DNA of 64,000 nt, taken from assembly GCA_022749815.1 (NCBI GenBank), contig JAKIWV010000001.1, positions 578,124-642,123 on the forward strand. The letters run 5' to 3'. Made by a program: the position numbers and the translations under genes. A model generated the notes under the pieces. That model was not told where the DNA came from. It saw nothing but the letters and a program-made list of their open reading frames with translations, and ran no database searches. Position 1 is the stretch's first letter. Each line of letters starts with the position of its first letter. The stretch comes from Thermoplasmata archaeon (GTDB lineage Archaea; Thermoplasmatota; Thermoplasmata; Lutacidiplasmatales; UBA184). Of this stretch, positions 28,102 to 37,981 are shown in pieces.

Positions 28102-29049
28102 TCAGTGCCCGAGCCGTTCGAGGGCCGCCCCGACCATCCATGGGAGCAGGACCGTGATGTCCCCTTCCACCGTCACGTGGTGGGCTTCCGGCTTGAGCTT
28201 CCCCCACGAGACCGCCTCCCGTGTGCGCGCGCCGGAGAGGCTCCCGTCCCATTCGACGGCCGAGGTGATGTAAAGGGCGGCGTCGAGACCGTCGCGGAAC
28301 TGGTTCCACCAGATCGTGTGGTGCTTCGAAATGCCCCCTCCGAGAAGGATCGCGCCGCTCCGCTTCGCCTCGAAGACGAGGTCCGCCAGGAGCTGCTCGT
28401 CCGGCAGAAGGTCCAGCTGGAATTCCTTGTGCATCTGCCAGAAGAGCCAGAGCTGCGACCCCACGGCGCCGTCCGTGATTCCGGGCACGAGGACCGGGAT
28501 CTTGCGTTCGAAGGCCGCGCGGGCCAGACTGCCACGCCCGGCGCGGGCGCCGAGGGCTTCGCCGATCTTCCAAGTGAGCTCGGCCGTCGAGAGACGGCGC
28601 GTGCCTTGCTTCCAGAGTCGATGGAGCAGTCGCTGCATGAATCGCTCCACGACGCCCCCGTAGACTTTCTCCGGAATGACGAGGTTCCCGAGCCGGTAGA
28701 ACCCCTGCTTACGGAGGAGCGCATCGTCGAGGAGCCAGTCCCCGTGAAGATACGGCCCGTACGAGCGCGCGATGTCGTGGTCGAGCGTTCCGCAGGTCGT
28801 GACGACGGCGTCGACGTGTCCGCCGGCGATGAGCTCGTGCAGGACGCCCCGGGTTCCGGTCGCGACGATGTCGGCGGGGAACGACAGGAACGTCGTCATC
28901 TGGCGGTCGCCGAGCATCTCGACGAGGAGGTCCACGCCTTGGGCAAACCCCTTCGCCGTGAATCCGCCGGCCGCGTCGAGCCGGCGGGCGAGCGTATCGA
29001 GGGATGGGCGGTCTCCGATGCGGATATCCTCCACGCGGCGGCGTGCCAT
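28102..29049 (-). CDS. dys: Deoxyhypusine synthase
   Basis: DAVVTTCGTLDHDIARS...YLHGDWLLDD...GAILLGGGISKHHTIWWNQFRDGLDAALYITSAVEWDGSLSGARTREAVSWGKL. Confidence 0.95.
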   Translation of the reverse strand: MARRRVEDIRIGDRPSLDTLARRLDAAGGFTAKGFAQGVDLLVEMLGDRQMTTFLSFPADIVATGTRGVLHELIAGGHVDAVVTTCGTLDHDIARSYGPYLHGDWLLDDALLRKQGFYRLGNLVIPEKVYGGVVERFMQRLLHRLWKQGTRRLSTAELTWKIGEALGARAGRGSLARAAFERKIPVLVPGITDGAVGSQLWLFWQMHKEFQLDLLPDEQLLADLVFEAKRSGAILLGGGISKHHTIWWNQFRDGLDAALYITSAVEWDGSLSGARTREAVSWGKLKPEAHHVTVEGDITVLLPWMVGAALERLGH

Positions 29050-29066
29050 GCGACCGATGCTCCTCG

Positions 29067-30035
29067 CTAGAAGCTCAGTTGGAATCCGAGCCCGATCTGG
29101 TGGAAGAGGAGGAGGTACGCCAGAATATAGCCGCCGAGGGCGCCGCCATTGAGGAAGGGCAAACCGGCCTGCGGGTTGCCCGAGAGCGCCCGGCGCATCA
29201 GCAGGCCGTAGCCGACGAGCGAGCCCACGATCGCCGCGAAGGCCGCCCACAGGTTCGCGCCGATCCCGAGGACGAGCGGGTGGGTCGGCAGCCAGATGAA
29301 CGCGGAGACGACGAGCGTGCCCGGGATCACCACATCACCGAGGCCCATGAACATCGCCTCGCGTTCCTCCACCGGACGGTCCCGCTGGACGTTCAGGGAC
29401 GGCGCCCGCGTGTAGTCGTAGCCGGCCGAGCTCGGCATGACCATCAGGATCGGAAGCCGCATCTCCGTGACCACGTCGGCGAGGCTGACCATGTGCTTGG
29501 TCCGGTAGACTGCGATCGTGTCGTAGACCGCGAGCGCCAGGAGCAGGATGAAGACCGGGAGGATCCCGAAGGAGATCCCGAGCAGCGCGATCAGCGCGCC
29601 GGCGGCCAGGAACCCAGCCGCATCGACGACGTACCACTGCGGCTCGATCCATAGCGCGAGGAGGATCGTCACGGCGATCCCCGCGGCCAACGTGGTCGCG
29701 GGGTCGAACAGGAGCCCGGCGCCGGCCGGGGGGATGAACCGAGTCGCCGGCAGCAGCAGCTCGATGGTGTAATAGAGGGTCAGGTTGAGGGAGGCGGCGA
29801 TGGCCACGAGGAGGACGGCCCGGAGCCTCGCGATGCCGCCCTTCCGACGGACGAACCAGAGAATGAAGAGCGGGGCGGCGACGATGAGGACGATGATGAA
29901 TACCGGCGACGCGGGGCTGTTCGGATTCGACGTGGTCGCGAGGCCGGCCGATTTGAACGGCACCGCGAGGGCGAGCGCAACGAGCTGGGCGCCGACGTAG
30001 AGGGCGAGCAGTCCCAGCGAGCGAAGGCCGCGCAT
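29067..30035 (-). CDS. Presenilin/signal peptide peptidase-family intramembrane aspartyl protease
   Basis: ALAVYDTIAVYRTKHM (YD), FMGLGDVVIPGTLV (GLGD), GLPFLNGGALGGY, many TM helices. Confidence 0.85.
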   Translation of the reverse strand: MRGLRSLGLLALYVGAQLVALALAVPFKSAGLATTSNPNSPASPVFIIVLIVAAPLFILWFVRRKGGIARLRAVLLVAIAASLNLTLYYTIELLLPATRFIPPAGAGLLFDPATTLAAGIAVTILLALWIEPQWYVVDAAGFLAAGALIALLGISFGILPVFILLLALAVYDTIAVYRTKHMVSLADVVTEMRLPILMVMPSSAGYDYTRAPSLNVQRDRPVEEREAMFMGLGDVVIPGTLVVSAFIWLPTHPLVLGIGANLWAAFAAIVGSLVGYGLLMRRALSGNPQAGLPFLNGGALGGYILAYLLLFHQIGLGFQLSF

Positions 30036-30044
30036 GCCGGACGA

Positions 30045-30662
30045 CTACGGCTGCACGATCGCGTAGGCGTTGTTCCCCAGCACTTTGGTGATCTTCGCGT
30101 TGACCGTGGCCCCGCGAGTGGTGGCGCCCGTCACGAAGACGACGAACCCCTCCTTCCGGGCGACGCCGTCGCCCCGGCGGCCGATGTCCTCGATCGTGAG
30201 CCGGTAGACCTCGCCCGCCACGACCGGTGCCTTCGGCTTGGCCACTTCGACGACCCGGCGGACCGTGACCGGGCGCTGGGCGCCGCAGGCCTCGCAGATG
30301 AGGAGAGTGAACTTGCCCTCCTTGCTGAGGTGGGTGTCCGGCCGATGGCACTCGGAACAGATCACGAACTTGTCCGTGTACTCTCGGATCCGTTGCGCGA
30401 TCGCCTCTTTCGTGATCCGCGACTTGAGCACGCCGCGAGGCAGGTCGAGGACGCCCGGGCAGCCGAACTCCCGGGCGAGGTAGCCGATCAGGTGGGCCGG
30501 CTCCCGGCGCAGGACGCTCGCGATCTCCTGGAGGTTCCGGATGACCGTGTTCTTTCCGTCGGTCATCACGTCCGGCTCGGGCACCTGGAATCGCTCCCCG
30601 CTGGTCCGGACTTCCGGGAGCTGAGCCCGCGCCCGATCGAGGAGTTTCTGATACGCTTCCAT
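30045..30662 (-). CDS. Translation initiation factor aIF2 beta subunit with C-terminal TRAM domain
   Basis: ICSECHRPDTHLSKEGKFTLLICEACGAQRPV zinc ribbon; C-terminal GEVYRLTIEDIGRRGDGVARKEGFVVFVTGATTRGATVNAKITKVLGNNAYAIV. Confidence 0.9.
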   Translation of the reverse strand: MEAYQKLLDRARAQLPEVRTSGERFQVPEPDVMTDGKNTVIRNLQEIASVLRREPAHLIGYLAREFGCPGVLDLPRGVLKSRITKEAIAQRIREYTDKFVICSECHRPDTHLSKEGKFTLLICEACGAQRPVTVRRVVEVAKPKAPVVAGEVYRLTIEDIGRRGDGVARKEGFVVFVTGATTRGATVNAKITKVLGNNAYAIVQP

Positions 30663-30696
30663 TCCGCCGAAAGAAGGCCGAGGAGCGCTCAAAAGG

Positions 30697-31380
30697 CTAT
30701 CTCCGGCCCGGGGAGCGCGGGCCACGCCCGACGCGGTCGTCGGTCAGCGGACCGATCACCTGGCGAAGATCCTTCTCGGTCACCACGTGGGTAGCGCGCC
30801 GGCGGACGTGATCGTCTTCCGGTAGAAACGCGACGCCGATTCGCGACCGTTCGAACATCGCCACGTCGATCGCGGAGTTGCCCACGGCGGCGCACTCCGC
30901 CACGGAGAGTCCGAATTCCCGCTGGAGACCGGCGACGACGTCCCCCTTCCGCTTGATCGGCACCCGGACGATGCCTTCGTCGGTCAAGCGTCCGTGCCCG
31001 TCGAGGACGAACCCGTTGGCGAGCACCCGGTCGATCCCCAGCTCCCGGCCGATGCGTTGCGCGACGACGTCGAGCCCTCCGCTGACGATCGCGGTCCGGA
31101 TCCCGCGGGCGTGGAGCGCGTCGAAGAGCTCGTGCGCGCCGGGCATCAACGGGACGGAGGCCAGGATCGAGACCAGGTCCTGTTCCGAGATGTGGGGGCG
31201 ATGTCGATGCCACAGGGCCAGGTCCCGACGCATGAACTCTTGATCGTCGATCTCGTCATCGAGAAACAGCTGGAGCGCTTGGGTATTCTCGTCGCCGAAG
31301 AACCGGTGGACCTCCGCCCACGAGCTCGATACATCGAGCAGCGTGCCGTCCATGTCGAAGGCAACGAACTTAATCGGCAT
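30697..31380 (-). CDS. HAD-superfamily phosphoserine phosphatase-like protein
   Basis: KFVAFDMDGTLLDVSSSW, TAIVSGGLDVVAQRI, ECAAVGNSAIDVAMFERS. Confidence 0.85.
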   Translation of the reverse strand: MPIKFVAFDMDGTLLDVSSSWAEVHRFFGDENTQALQLFLDDEIDDQEFMRRDLALWHRHRPHISEQDLVSILASVPLMPGAHELFDALHARGIRTAIVSGGLDVVAQRIGRELGIDRVLANGFVLDGHGRLTDEGIVRVPIKRKGDVVAGLQREFGLSVAECAAVGNSAIDVAMFERSRIGVAFLPEDDHVRRRATHVVTEKDLRQVIGPLTDDRVGRGPRSPGRR

Positions 31381-32368
31381 CGCCCCGAGCGATCGTGTCG
31401 GCCCGGGACAGGACCACGTCGGTGGGGCGAGCGGCCCACGCCGTCAGCACGTCGTCCACCTGAGCGGGCTGGCTCGCGCCGAAGGCCGGAGCGACCCCCC
31501 GTCGGGCCAACCAATGTAAGGCGAGAGATGCCATCGGAACCCCTGCCTCGCGGGCGAGGGCGTCGAGACGTCGGGCCCGTTCCTGGAGCTCCTCGAGCCG
31601 GTCGCGGAGCCCGGTGCTCCGAGCCGGTCCCACGGGCACTGCGCCCGACTGGTACCGCCCGGCCAAGAGGCCCCGGGCAAGGGGCGTGTAGGCTTCGACC
31701 ACGATCCCCTCCTTCCGGCAGTAGTCCAGGACGTCGTCTCCATCGTCCCGTTCGAACAGGTTGTACAGGACCTGGTTCACGACCACGTCGGTCTTCCGAA
31801 GCGCCGCCCGCGCTTCGATGAGCTGCTCCCGCGAGAAGTTGCTGACCCCGATCGCGCCGATCATTCCCTCCGTCCAGAGCGTCTCGAGGGCCGCCATCGT
31901 CTCCGCGATGGGAACCCGCGGGTCGGGGGAGTGGACGAGGTACAGGTCGACGCGGGACCGGCCGAGCCGCTGCAAGCTCCCCATCAGGGAGGGCCGGACC
32001 TGGGCGGTTCGCAGGTGTTCCCACGAGAGTTTTGTGACCACCCAGGCGTCCTGTGCGGTTGGGCCGGCGCGGTAGAGCACGTCGCCGAGGATCCGTTCCG
32101 ACCGTCCTGCCCCGTAGACCTCGGCGGTGTCGAACCACCGGAGCCCGCGCTCGAGCGCGTGGCCGATCGTCGCTTTCGTCCTCGCCTCGTCCTCGGGCCG
32201 CCAGCGGCCCATCGCCCAGAGCCCGAGCCCGAGAGGCGGATGGGTCCGGCCGGTCTTGCCCAGGGGAAACCCGCCTTCCAAGCGCGTTGGGGGGGTGGGC
32301 GACGAGGGAGGACGGCGGGCGATGCCGCTTCGACGGGAGCGCGGGGGGGCCTCTCGTGGTTTCGTCAT
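31370..32368 (-). CDS. Aldo/keto reductase
   Basis: LERGLRWFDTAEVYGAGRSERILGDVL; VDLYLVHSPDP; GAIGVSNFSREQL. Confidence 0.9.
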   Translation of the reverse strand: MTKPREAPPRSRRSGIARRPPSSPTPPTRLEGGFPLGKTGRTHPPLGLGLWAMGRWRPEDEARTKATIGHALERGLRWFDTAEVYGAGRSERILGDVLYRAGPTAQDAWVVTKLSWEHLRTAQVRPSLMGSLQRLGRSRVDLYLVHSPDPRVPIAETMAALETLWTEGMIGAIGVSNFSREQLIEARAALRKTDVVVNQVLYNLFERDDGDDVLDYCRKEGIVVEAYTPLARGLLAGRYQSGAVPVGPARSTGLRDRLEELQERARRLDALAREAGVPMASLALHWLARRGVAPAFGASQPAQVDDVLTAWAARPTDVVLSRADTIARGDAD

Positions 32369-35049
32369 GGGGTTCCGAGCGCCGGGCCGGCCGCCAGGTG
32401 TTCTTTGATCCGTCGGACCCGCTCGGCCAGCTCCCGGGCCTTTTCTTCTGCGGCTTTGAGGACTTCGGGCGGAGCGTGGGCGCGGAATCCGGCATCGGCG
32501 AGCCGTTGTTCGGTCTTGGTGAGCAGTGCCGACAGCTTCGTGCGTTCGCGCTCGAGCGTTTGCCGCTCCGCGGGCGCGGTCTCCGTCGGGAGGGCCAGGT
32601 AAAACTCGCCGTGCGCCGTGACGCTGGGAGCGGTGCCGGCGGGCGGAGGCGCGCCGGCCTCCAAGATGTCGAGGGCGCCGACCCGGGCCTGCTGGAGCAC
32701 GAGTTCCCTTTGGGCCCGGAGGACGGCGCCGGTCTCTTCGCCCGAAGGGCGAACCCACGCCGGGGGAATGGACGTCGCTCCGAGCCGGTTCGCGGCGCGG
32801 AGGCTTCGGAGGGTGCGGATCGCATCATAGACGACCTCCATGGCGATGAGGGCCTCCGGGTCGTCGGGGGCCTCGTCGGCGTGGGGCCAGGCCGCTCGGG
32901 CCAACAGCTCCCCGCGATGGGGGAGCGCGTGCCAGAGCTCCTCGGTGACGTGGGGCGCGAGCGGGTGGAGGAGACGGAGAGTGCGTTCGAGCACGAACAG
33001 GAGCACGGCGCGGGTCTCCCGGAGGAGGGGTTCGCCGCGTCGCCCGGCGAGGGCGTCCTTGCTCACTTCGACGTACCGGTCCGCCAGGTCGTACCAGAGG
33101 AACGAATGGAGGAGCCCGGCGGCCCGCGTGATCTCGTAGCCCGAGAGGGCCTCTTCGAAGTCGGCCACTGTCCGTCGCCAGCGAGCGAGGATCCACCGAT
33201 TCTCGAGGGGAGAATCCGCGGTCAGGGCGGGGGCTCGGTCCGGTGGGTCGGTCCCGTCGGGAGCGTGGGCCTGGGCGAACCGGACGAGGTTCCATACCTT
33301 GGTGAGGAAGTTCCGGGCGCTGTCGAGCGTGGCCGGGCCGAACATTCCGTCCTGGTCGACGGGGTTGGGGAAGACGAGCGAGAATCGGAGCGCATCGGCG
33401 CCGCGCTCCCGGATGAGCTCCACGGGGTCGGGGGAGTTCCCGAGGTGCTTCGAGAGTTTTCTGCCGTGTTCGTCGCGCAGGATCCCGTGGAAGTAGACGG
33501 TACGGAAGGGGGGCCGGCCCAGGAAGAAGTAGGACGCCATCATCATTCGCGCCACCCAGAAGAACATGATGTCGCGTCCCGTTTCGAGGAGGCTCGTCGG
33601 GAAATAGTGGGCGAGGTCTGGCGCGTCTTCGGGCCATCCCAGAGTGGCGAACGGCCAGAGCCATGAGGAGAACCATGTGTCGAGGACATCCGGGTCGGCC
33701 GTGAGGGGAGTGTGGTCACACTTCGGGCACCTGACCGGTGGTTCCTCAGCGGCGGTTTCCGCACGGCAGGCGGAGCAGTAGTAGACCGGGATCGGATGGC
33801 CCCACGCGATCTGCCGTGAGATGCACCAGTCTTGAACATTCTCCATCCACCGGAAGAAGGTGAGTTCCCATCGAGCGGGAAAGAGCCGGATCTCGCCCGA
33901 ACGGACGGCTTCGACGGCCGGAGCCGCCAGCGGCGCCATTCGGACGAACCATTGCTTCGACAAGCGGGGTTCGATGACGGCGTTGGAGCGTTCCGAGCGG
34001 CCCACTGCATGGACGTACGGAGCTTCGTGGTCGACGAAGCCCCCGGCGCGGAGCGTCTCGGTGACCCGCGGGCGGGCGTCTTCCCGGTCCCGGCCGCGGA
34101 ACTCCTCCGGCACCCAATCGGAGGTGAGTCGGCCCTCGGCGTCGAGGATGTCCGGAGGCATCGGTAGGCCCGAGTGCCGCCGGAAGATCTCGTAGTCCAG
34201 CAGGTCGTGCCGGGGGGTGATCTTGAGCGCGCCATTCCCGAACGTCGGGTCGACTCCGGCGTCCGCGATCACCGGGACCTCCCGGTCGACCAGGGGCACG
34301 CGGACCGCGCGGCCCACGGACGCTCGGTGCCGAGCATCGTCGGGGTGCACGGCGACGGCGACGTCGCCAAAGATCGTCTCCGGTCGCACCGTCGCGACCA
34401 CGATTCCCCCGGGGGAACCATCGGCCCACGGGTAGCGGAGATAGAGGAGGGTCGTCGGCTCCTCGGAATGCTCGACCTCGAGGTCGGAGATCGCGGTTCG
34501 CAACGTGGGGTCCCAGTTGACGAACCGCTCGCCGCGGTAGACGAGCCCGGCCCGGTGCAAAGTAACGAAGGCCCGCCGGGTGGCCCGACCGTAGGCCGGG
34601 TCCATCGTGTAGCGGTATCGGCTCCAGTCGAGGGAGAATCCGCCGGCGCGCAGTTCGGCGCCGATCCGTCGTTCGTGCTCGCGCTTCCACTGCTCGACGC
34701 GCGCGAGGACCTCCTCCCGGGGAAGCTCCTCGAGCTTGACGCCCTGCCCCGCGAGGTGGCTCCGTACCCGCGCCTGGGTCGCCAGACCGGCGTGGTCGAT
34801 CCCCGGGAGCCAGAGGGTCGGCTGGCCGGCCATCCGGGCGCGCCGGACCAGGAGGTCCATCACGGTGTTGCCGAGCAGTTGGCCCAGGTGCAGGTCTCCG
34901 GTGACGTTGGGGGGGGGCAGGACGATGGTGAAGGCGCCCGCCGTCGGTCGGTCGGGCGCCCGCCCGAGCTCGGCGCGCTGCCAAGCCTCTTGCCAGCGAC
35001 GCTCGATCGCCCCGGGGTCGAAGCGGGGCGGAAGGGGAGCGGCGGTCAG
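32365..35049 (-). CDS. valS: Valyl-tRNA synthetase, start extended to CTG at 35049
   Basis: Manual extension restores LTAAPLPPRFDPGAIERRWQEAWQRAELGRAPDRPTAGAFTIVLPPPNVTGDLHLGQLLGNTVMDLLVRR including the HIGH-like HLGQ motif. Downstream KLSKHLGNSPDP (KMSKS-like) and DVLDTWFSSWLWPF. Confidence 0.9.
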   Translation of the reverse strand: MTAAPLPPRFDPGAIERRWQEAWQRAELGRAPDRPTAGAFTIVLPPPNVTGDLHLGQLLGNTVMDLLVRRARMAGQPTLWLPGIDHAGLATQARVRSHLAGQGVKLEELPREEVLARVEQWKREHERRIGAELRAGGFSLDWSRYRYTMDPAYGRATRRAFVTLHRAGLVYRGERFVNWDPTLRTAISDLEVEHSEEPTTLLYLRYPWADGSPGGIVVATVRPETIFGDVAVAVHPDDARHRASVGRAVRVPLVDREVPVIADAGVDPTFGNGALKITPRHDLLDYEIFRRHSGLPMPPDILDAEGRLTSDWVPEEFRGRDREDARPRVTETLRAGGFVDHEAPYVHAVGRSERSNAVIEPRLSKQWFVRMAPLAAPAVEAVRSGEIRLFPARWELTFFRWMENVQDWCISRQIAWGHPIPVYYCSACRAETAAEEPPVRCPKCDHTPLTADPDVLDTWFSSWLWPFATLGWPEDAPDLAHYFPTSLLETGRDIMFFWVARMMMASYFFLGRPPFRTVYFHGILRDEHGRKLSKHLGNSPDPVELIRERGADALRFSLVFPNPVDQDGMFGPATLDSARNFLTKVWNLVRFAQAHAPDGTDPPDRAPALTADSPLENRWILARWRRTVADFEEALSGYEITRAAGLLHSFLWYDLADRYVEVSKDALAGRRGEPLLRETRAVLLFVLERTLRLLHPLAPHVTEELWHALPHRGELLARAAWPHADEAPDDPEALIAMEVVYDAIRTLRSLRAANRLGATSIPPAWVRPSGEETGAVLRAQRELVLQQARVGALDILEAGAPPPAGTAPSVTAHGEFYLALPTETAPAERQTLERERTKLSALLTKTEQRLADAGFRAHAPPEVLKAAEEKARELAERVRRIKEHLAAGPALGTP

Positions 35050-36854
35050 CCGCGTCCCCTCCCGGGAAGCAGCGTCTCCAGCTCGAGCTCGGAGGGAAAG
35101 CTCCGTTCATCCTCGTCGAGGACGCGGACATGCGGGCGGCCGCGGGAGGTGCCAGGGCCGAGGGCGAGCAGGGAGACGACCGCCAGCTCGGCGAGAGCGA
35201 CCACTGCCATCGCCAGGAGGGATTGGATCGGCGAGACACCGACGTACTGTAGAACGGCGAACAAGGCGATCGGAAATCCGGCGATTACGATGCCGGGCAA
35301 CACCACCGTGATGGCCCACCACGCGCCCGTTGACATGAGCGACACGGGGACGCCGGCCTTCTCGGCGCGCCGGAAGAGTAGAGCGATCTCGAGGAACGCC
35401 GCGGCGATGAGTCCGGGGAGCTCGGCGAGGACGAAGGCAATGAACAGCCAAACCTCGAGGAGCCGCAGGATCGTGAGGCCGACGACGATGACGGACGCAA
35501 TGGCGTAGATCAGCACGATCAACGACGATTTGCCGAGGAGCATCGACCGATTCGTGAGGGGGAGCGTGCGCGTGTACGAGTAGCCCATCACTTCGGTGGC
35601 GAAGAAGGCCGGGCCGAAAACGATGGCGAGGATCGCCGTGGTGGAGACCGCGGCGGCCGCCAGATCGAATACGCTCTGAGGTTGGGGCGCGCCGATGTAC
35701 GAGGAGAGGCCGATGACCACCGCGTCGATCAGCGGCAGCAGCACGACGAACGCGTAGCCCGGCGTCCGCGACGCGGTTCGGAGGTCTTTGAGGAGGATCG
35801 CCGCCGGTACTCCGACGGGCCGGAGCCCGACGCCGCGCCGTTCGTCCGTCAGTTCCACCTCGGGGCTCAGCCGGCTGAGCGCCCGGGGGGCGGTTCGAAG
35901 CCACCAGGCCACCCCCACCGCGAGCCCCCCGTAGCCGAGCGCCGCGAGGGCGATCGTTAGAACGTTGCCACCGGGGAGAAGGGAGATCGAATTCGCCCCG
36001 CCGAGGCCGACGACGGGGATCAATCCCATCGGGAAGGGGAAGAGCAAGAGGAGGCTCCCCAGCGCGTTGGGGGAAGTCCGGCCGAGGTACGCGAGGCCGT
36101 ACATGATCTGGAAACCGAACGACACGAACCCGTAAATGCCGAAGGCCGGAACGGCCCACAGGAGCAGGTAGAACCATCGGAGGATCGACTCGCGCAGGCC
36201 GCCTCGAGAGCCCTGCACGTGCTGGACGAAGAACCGCCCGGTACGGAGCGAGAGGCCCATCGCGATCAGAATCACGACCACGACGCCGGGGAGTACGAGG
36301 AGTCCCGCGAAGACGGAGTTGAGGGCGAAGCCCAGGGCGAGGGGGGTGAACACGAGCGCCGTCACCGCCGGGGCGTCGAAGAGGCGAACGAGGACAAGGA
36401 GGGCGACCCGGTCGAGCTTCTTTTCGGGGATCGGGAGAGTCTCGAGGACCGGAAAGATCTGAGAGCCCAGGTAGGTCGGCAAGCTCTGCAGCCCGACCAT
36501 CCACAGAAACGAGAGCTCGAGTAGCAGGAGGCCTGCGATGACGGTGCCAGTGTAGAGGGGCAGAGGAACGGGGGTAGGGCCGACCAGGAAGAATCGTTCA
36601 AAGAGGTTCGTCAGGGTGAGCATCGCGCCCCCGATCAGCAGCAGGATCAGGAAGCTGACGAGGAACTTGCTCTGCCCGACCCGGCGCCGTGCCGTCTTGG
36701 CCAGATCGCGGGGATCCGTCGGCGCTTCGGAGGCGAGCATGTTCCCCTGGCGGAGAGCGTAGACGGCCTGGAAGCTGAGCTCGAGGTAGGCAACCTCGGA
36801 TAGGCGACGCGTGCTCGGTACGCCGGCGGAGCGACTAGGCTCGTCCAAGGGCAC
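35046..36854 (-). CDS. ABC transporter permease (ABC-2-like, multi-TM)
   Basis: Many TM segments; overlaps the upstream ATP-binding gene by about 20 nt. Confidence 0.75.
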   Translation of the reverse strand: MPLDEPSRSAGVPSTRRLSEVAYLELSFQAVYALRQGNMLASEAPTDPRDLAKTARRRVGQSKFLVSFLILLLIGGAMLTLTNLFERFFLVGPTPVPLPLYTGTVIAGLLLLELSFLWMVGLQSLPTYLGSQIFPVLETLPIPEKKLDRVALLVLVRLFDAPAVTALVFTPLALGFALNSVFAGLLVLPGVVVVILIAMGLSLRTGRFFVQHVQGSRGGLRESILRWFYLLLWAVPAFGIYGFVSFGFQIMYGLAYLGRTSPNALGSLLLLFPFPMGLIPVVGLGGANSISLLPGGNVLTIALAALGYGGLAVGVAWWLRTAPRALSRLSPEVELTDERRGVGLRPVGVPAAILLKDLRTASRTPGYAFVVLLPLIDAVVIGLSSYIGAPQPQSVFDLAAAAVSTTAILAIVFGPAFFATEVMGYSYTRTLPLTNRSMLLGKSSLIVLIYAIASVIVVGLTILRLLEVWLFIAFVLAELPGLIAAAFLEIALLFRRAEKAGVPVSLMSTGAWWAITVVLPGIVIAGFPIALFAVLQYVGVSPIQSLLAMAVVALAELAVVSLLALGPGTSRGRPHVRVLDEDERSFPSELELETLLPGRGRG

Positions 36855-37647
36855 GGACGGCCGCGTAGACTCCCTCCTCTTCGCGCGTGAGGCGGAGGAA
36901 AATCTCCTCGAGGGTAGCGTTCCCCTGGGCGGTCTGACCCCGGAGGGCTTCCAGGGTGCCCTCTCCCACGAGTCGACCGCGATCCAGGATGCCCACCCGA
37001 TGGCAGAGCCGCTCGGCCACCTCCATCGTGTGGGTCGAGAAGAGAACCCCGCGCTGCCCCCGCGACACGTACTGTGTGAGCAGCTCGCGCATCAACCGTA
37101 CGGACCGGGGGTCGAGGCTGTTGAGCGGTTCGTCGAGGACGAGCAGGGGCGGCTGGTGAAGGAAGGCGCCGATCAGGAGGATTTTCTGGCGCGTGCCGTT
37201 CGACAGCGTGGCCAACGGTTGATCGAACTCGCGCTCGATCTGGAACGCGGTCACGTAGCTCTTGGCCCGGGCAGAGACCTCCTGCGAATCCAGACCCCGG
37301 ACGCTCGCGACGAACTCGAGGAACTCCCGCGGCGTGAGAGCGTCATACAGCAGGGCGGTCTCGGGCACGTACCCTACCATCTGTTTGGTGAAAACGGGCT
37401 CCCGGACCGGGTCGTGCCCGAGGACGGAGATGGACCCGTCGGCCGGGGTGAGGAGGCCCACCACCGCCTTGAGGGTGCTGGACTTGCCGGCCCCATTCGA
37501 CCCCAGCAGTCCATAGATCTCGTGGGGTCGGACCTGGATCGAGAGGTGGTCGACCGCGATCAGTGGACCGTACTGGACGGTCAGGTTCCTCACGGCCAAC
37601 GGCAACTCTAAGACCGATGCGTTAGCGTGCAGAACTCTTCCCCCCAT
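36835..37647 (-). CDS. ABC transporter ATP-binding protein
   Basis: LLGSNGAGKSSTLKAVVGLL, LSNGTRQKILLIGAFLHQPPLLVLDEPLNSLDP, FSTHTMEVAERL. Confidence 0.95.
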   Translation of the reverse strand: MGGRVLHANASVLELPLAVRNLTVQYGPLIAVDHLSIQVRPHEIYGLLGSNGAGKSSTLKAVVGLLTPADGSISVLGHDPVREPVFTKQMVGYVPETALLYDALTPREFLEFVASVRGLDSQEVSARAKSYVTAFQIEREFDQPLATLSNGTRQKILLIGAFLHQPPLLVLDEPLNSLDPRSVRLMRELLTQYVSRGQRGVLFSTHTMEVAERLCHRVGILDRGRLVGEGTLEALRGQTAQGNATLEEIFLRLTREEEGVYAAVRALGRA

Positions 37648-37679
37648 AGCGGAGGCGAGCGCACCCTATAAAGTCCGAA

Positions 37680-37973
37680 TTGACTGTTCAAGGGAACATC
37701 ATGGACTTTGCTTCTTGGACCAACGTCGCGTTCGCGGGGGTCGCGGTCTTCGGCGCGGTCCTATTGGTCGTCTCGCTGCTCGCGGTCCGGAGGGCTCCGT
37801 CGCCCCGGATGGCCCTCGTCGCCGGCGGCTTCCTCGTGATCACCCTGCAGGGGGTGGTGATTGGGGCGCTGCTCTTCCTCGGTGGGGCGGCGCCGGACCT
37901 CCTGTTGTTCCTGTCGGCGCTCTTCGAGACCGTCCTGTTGATCGTGTTGTTTCTTGCGACGCTGGTCCGCTGA
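37680..37973 (+). CDS. Small three-TM membrane protein
   Basis: Three hydrophobic segments in 97 aa; sits 8 bp upstream of the wHTH gene. Confidence 0.6.
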   Translation: MTVQGNIMDFASWTNVAFAGVAVFGAVLLVVSLLAVRRAPSPRMALVAGGFLVITLQGVVIGALLFLGGAAPDLLLFLSALFETVLLIVLFLATLVR

Positions 37974-37981
37974 GGCCGGCG

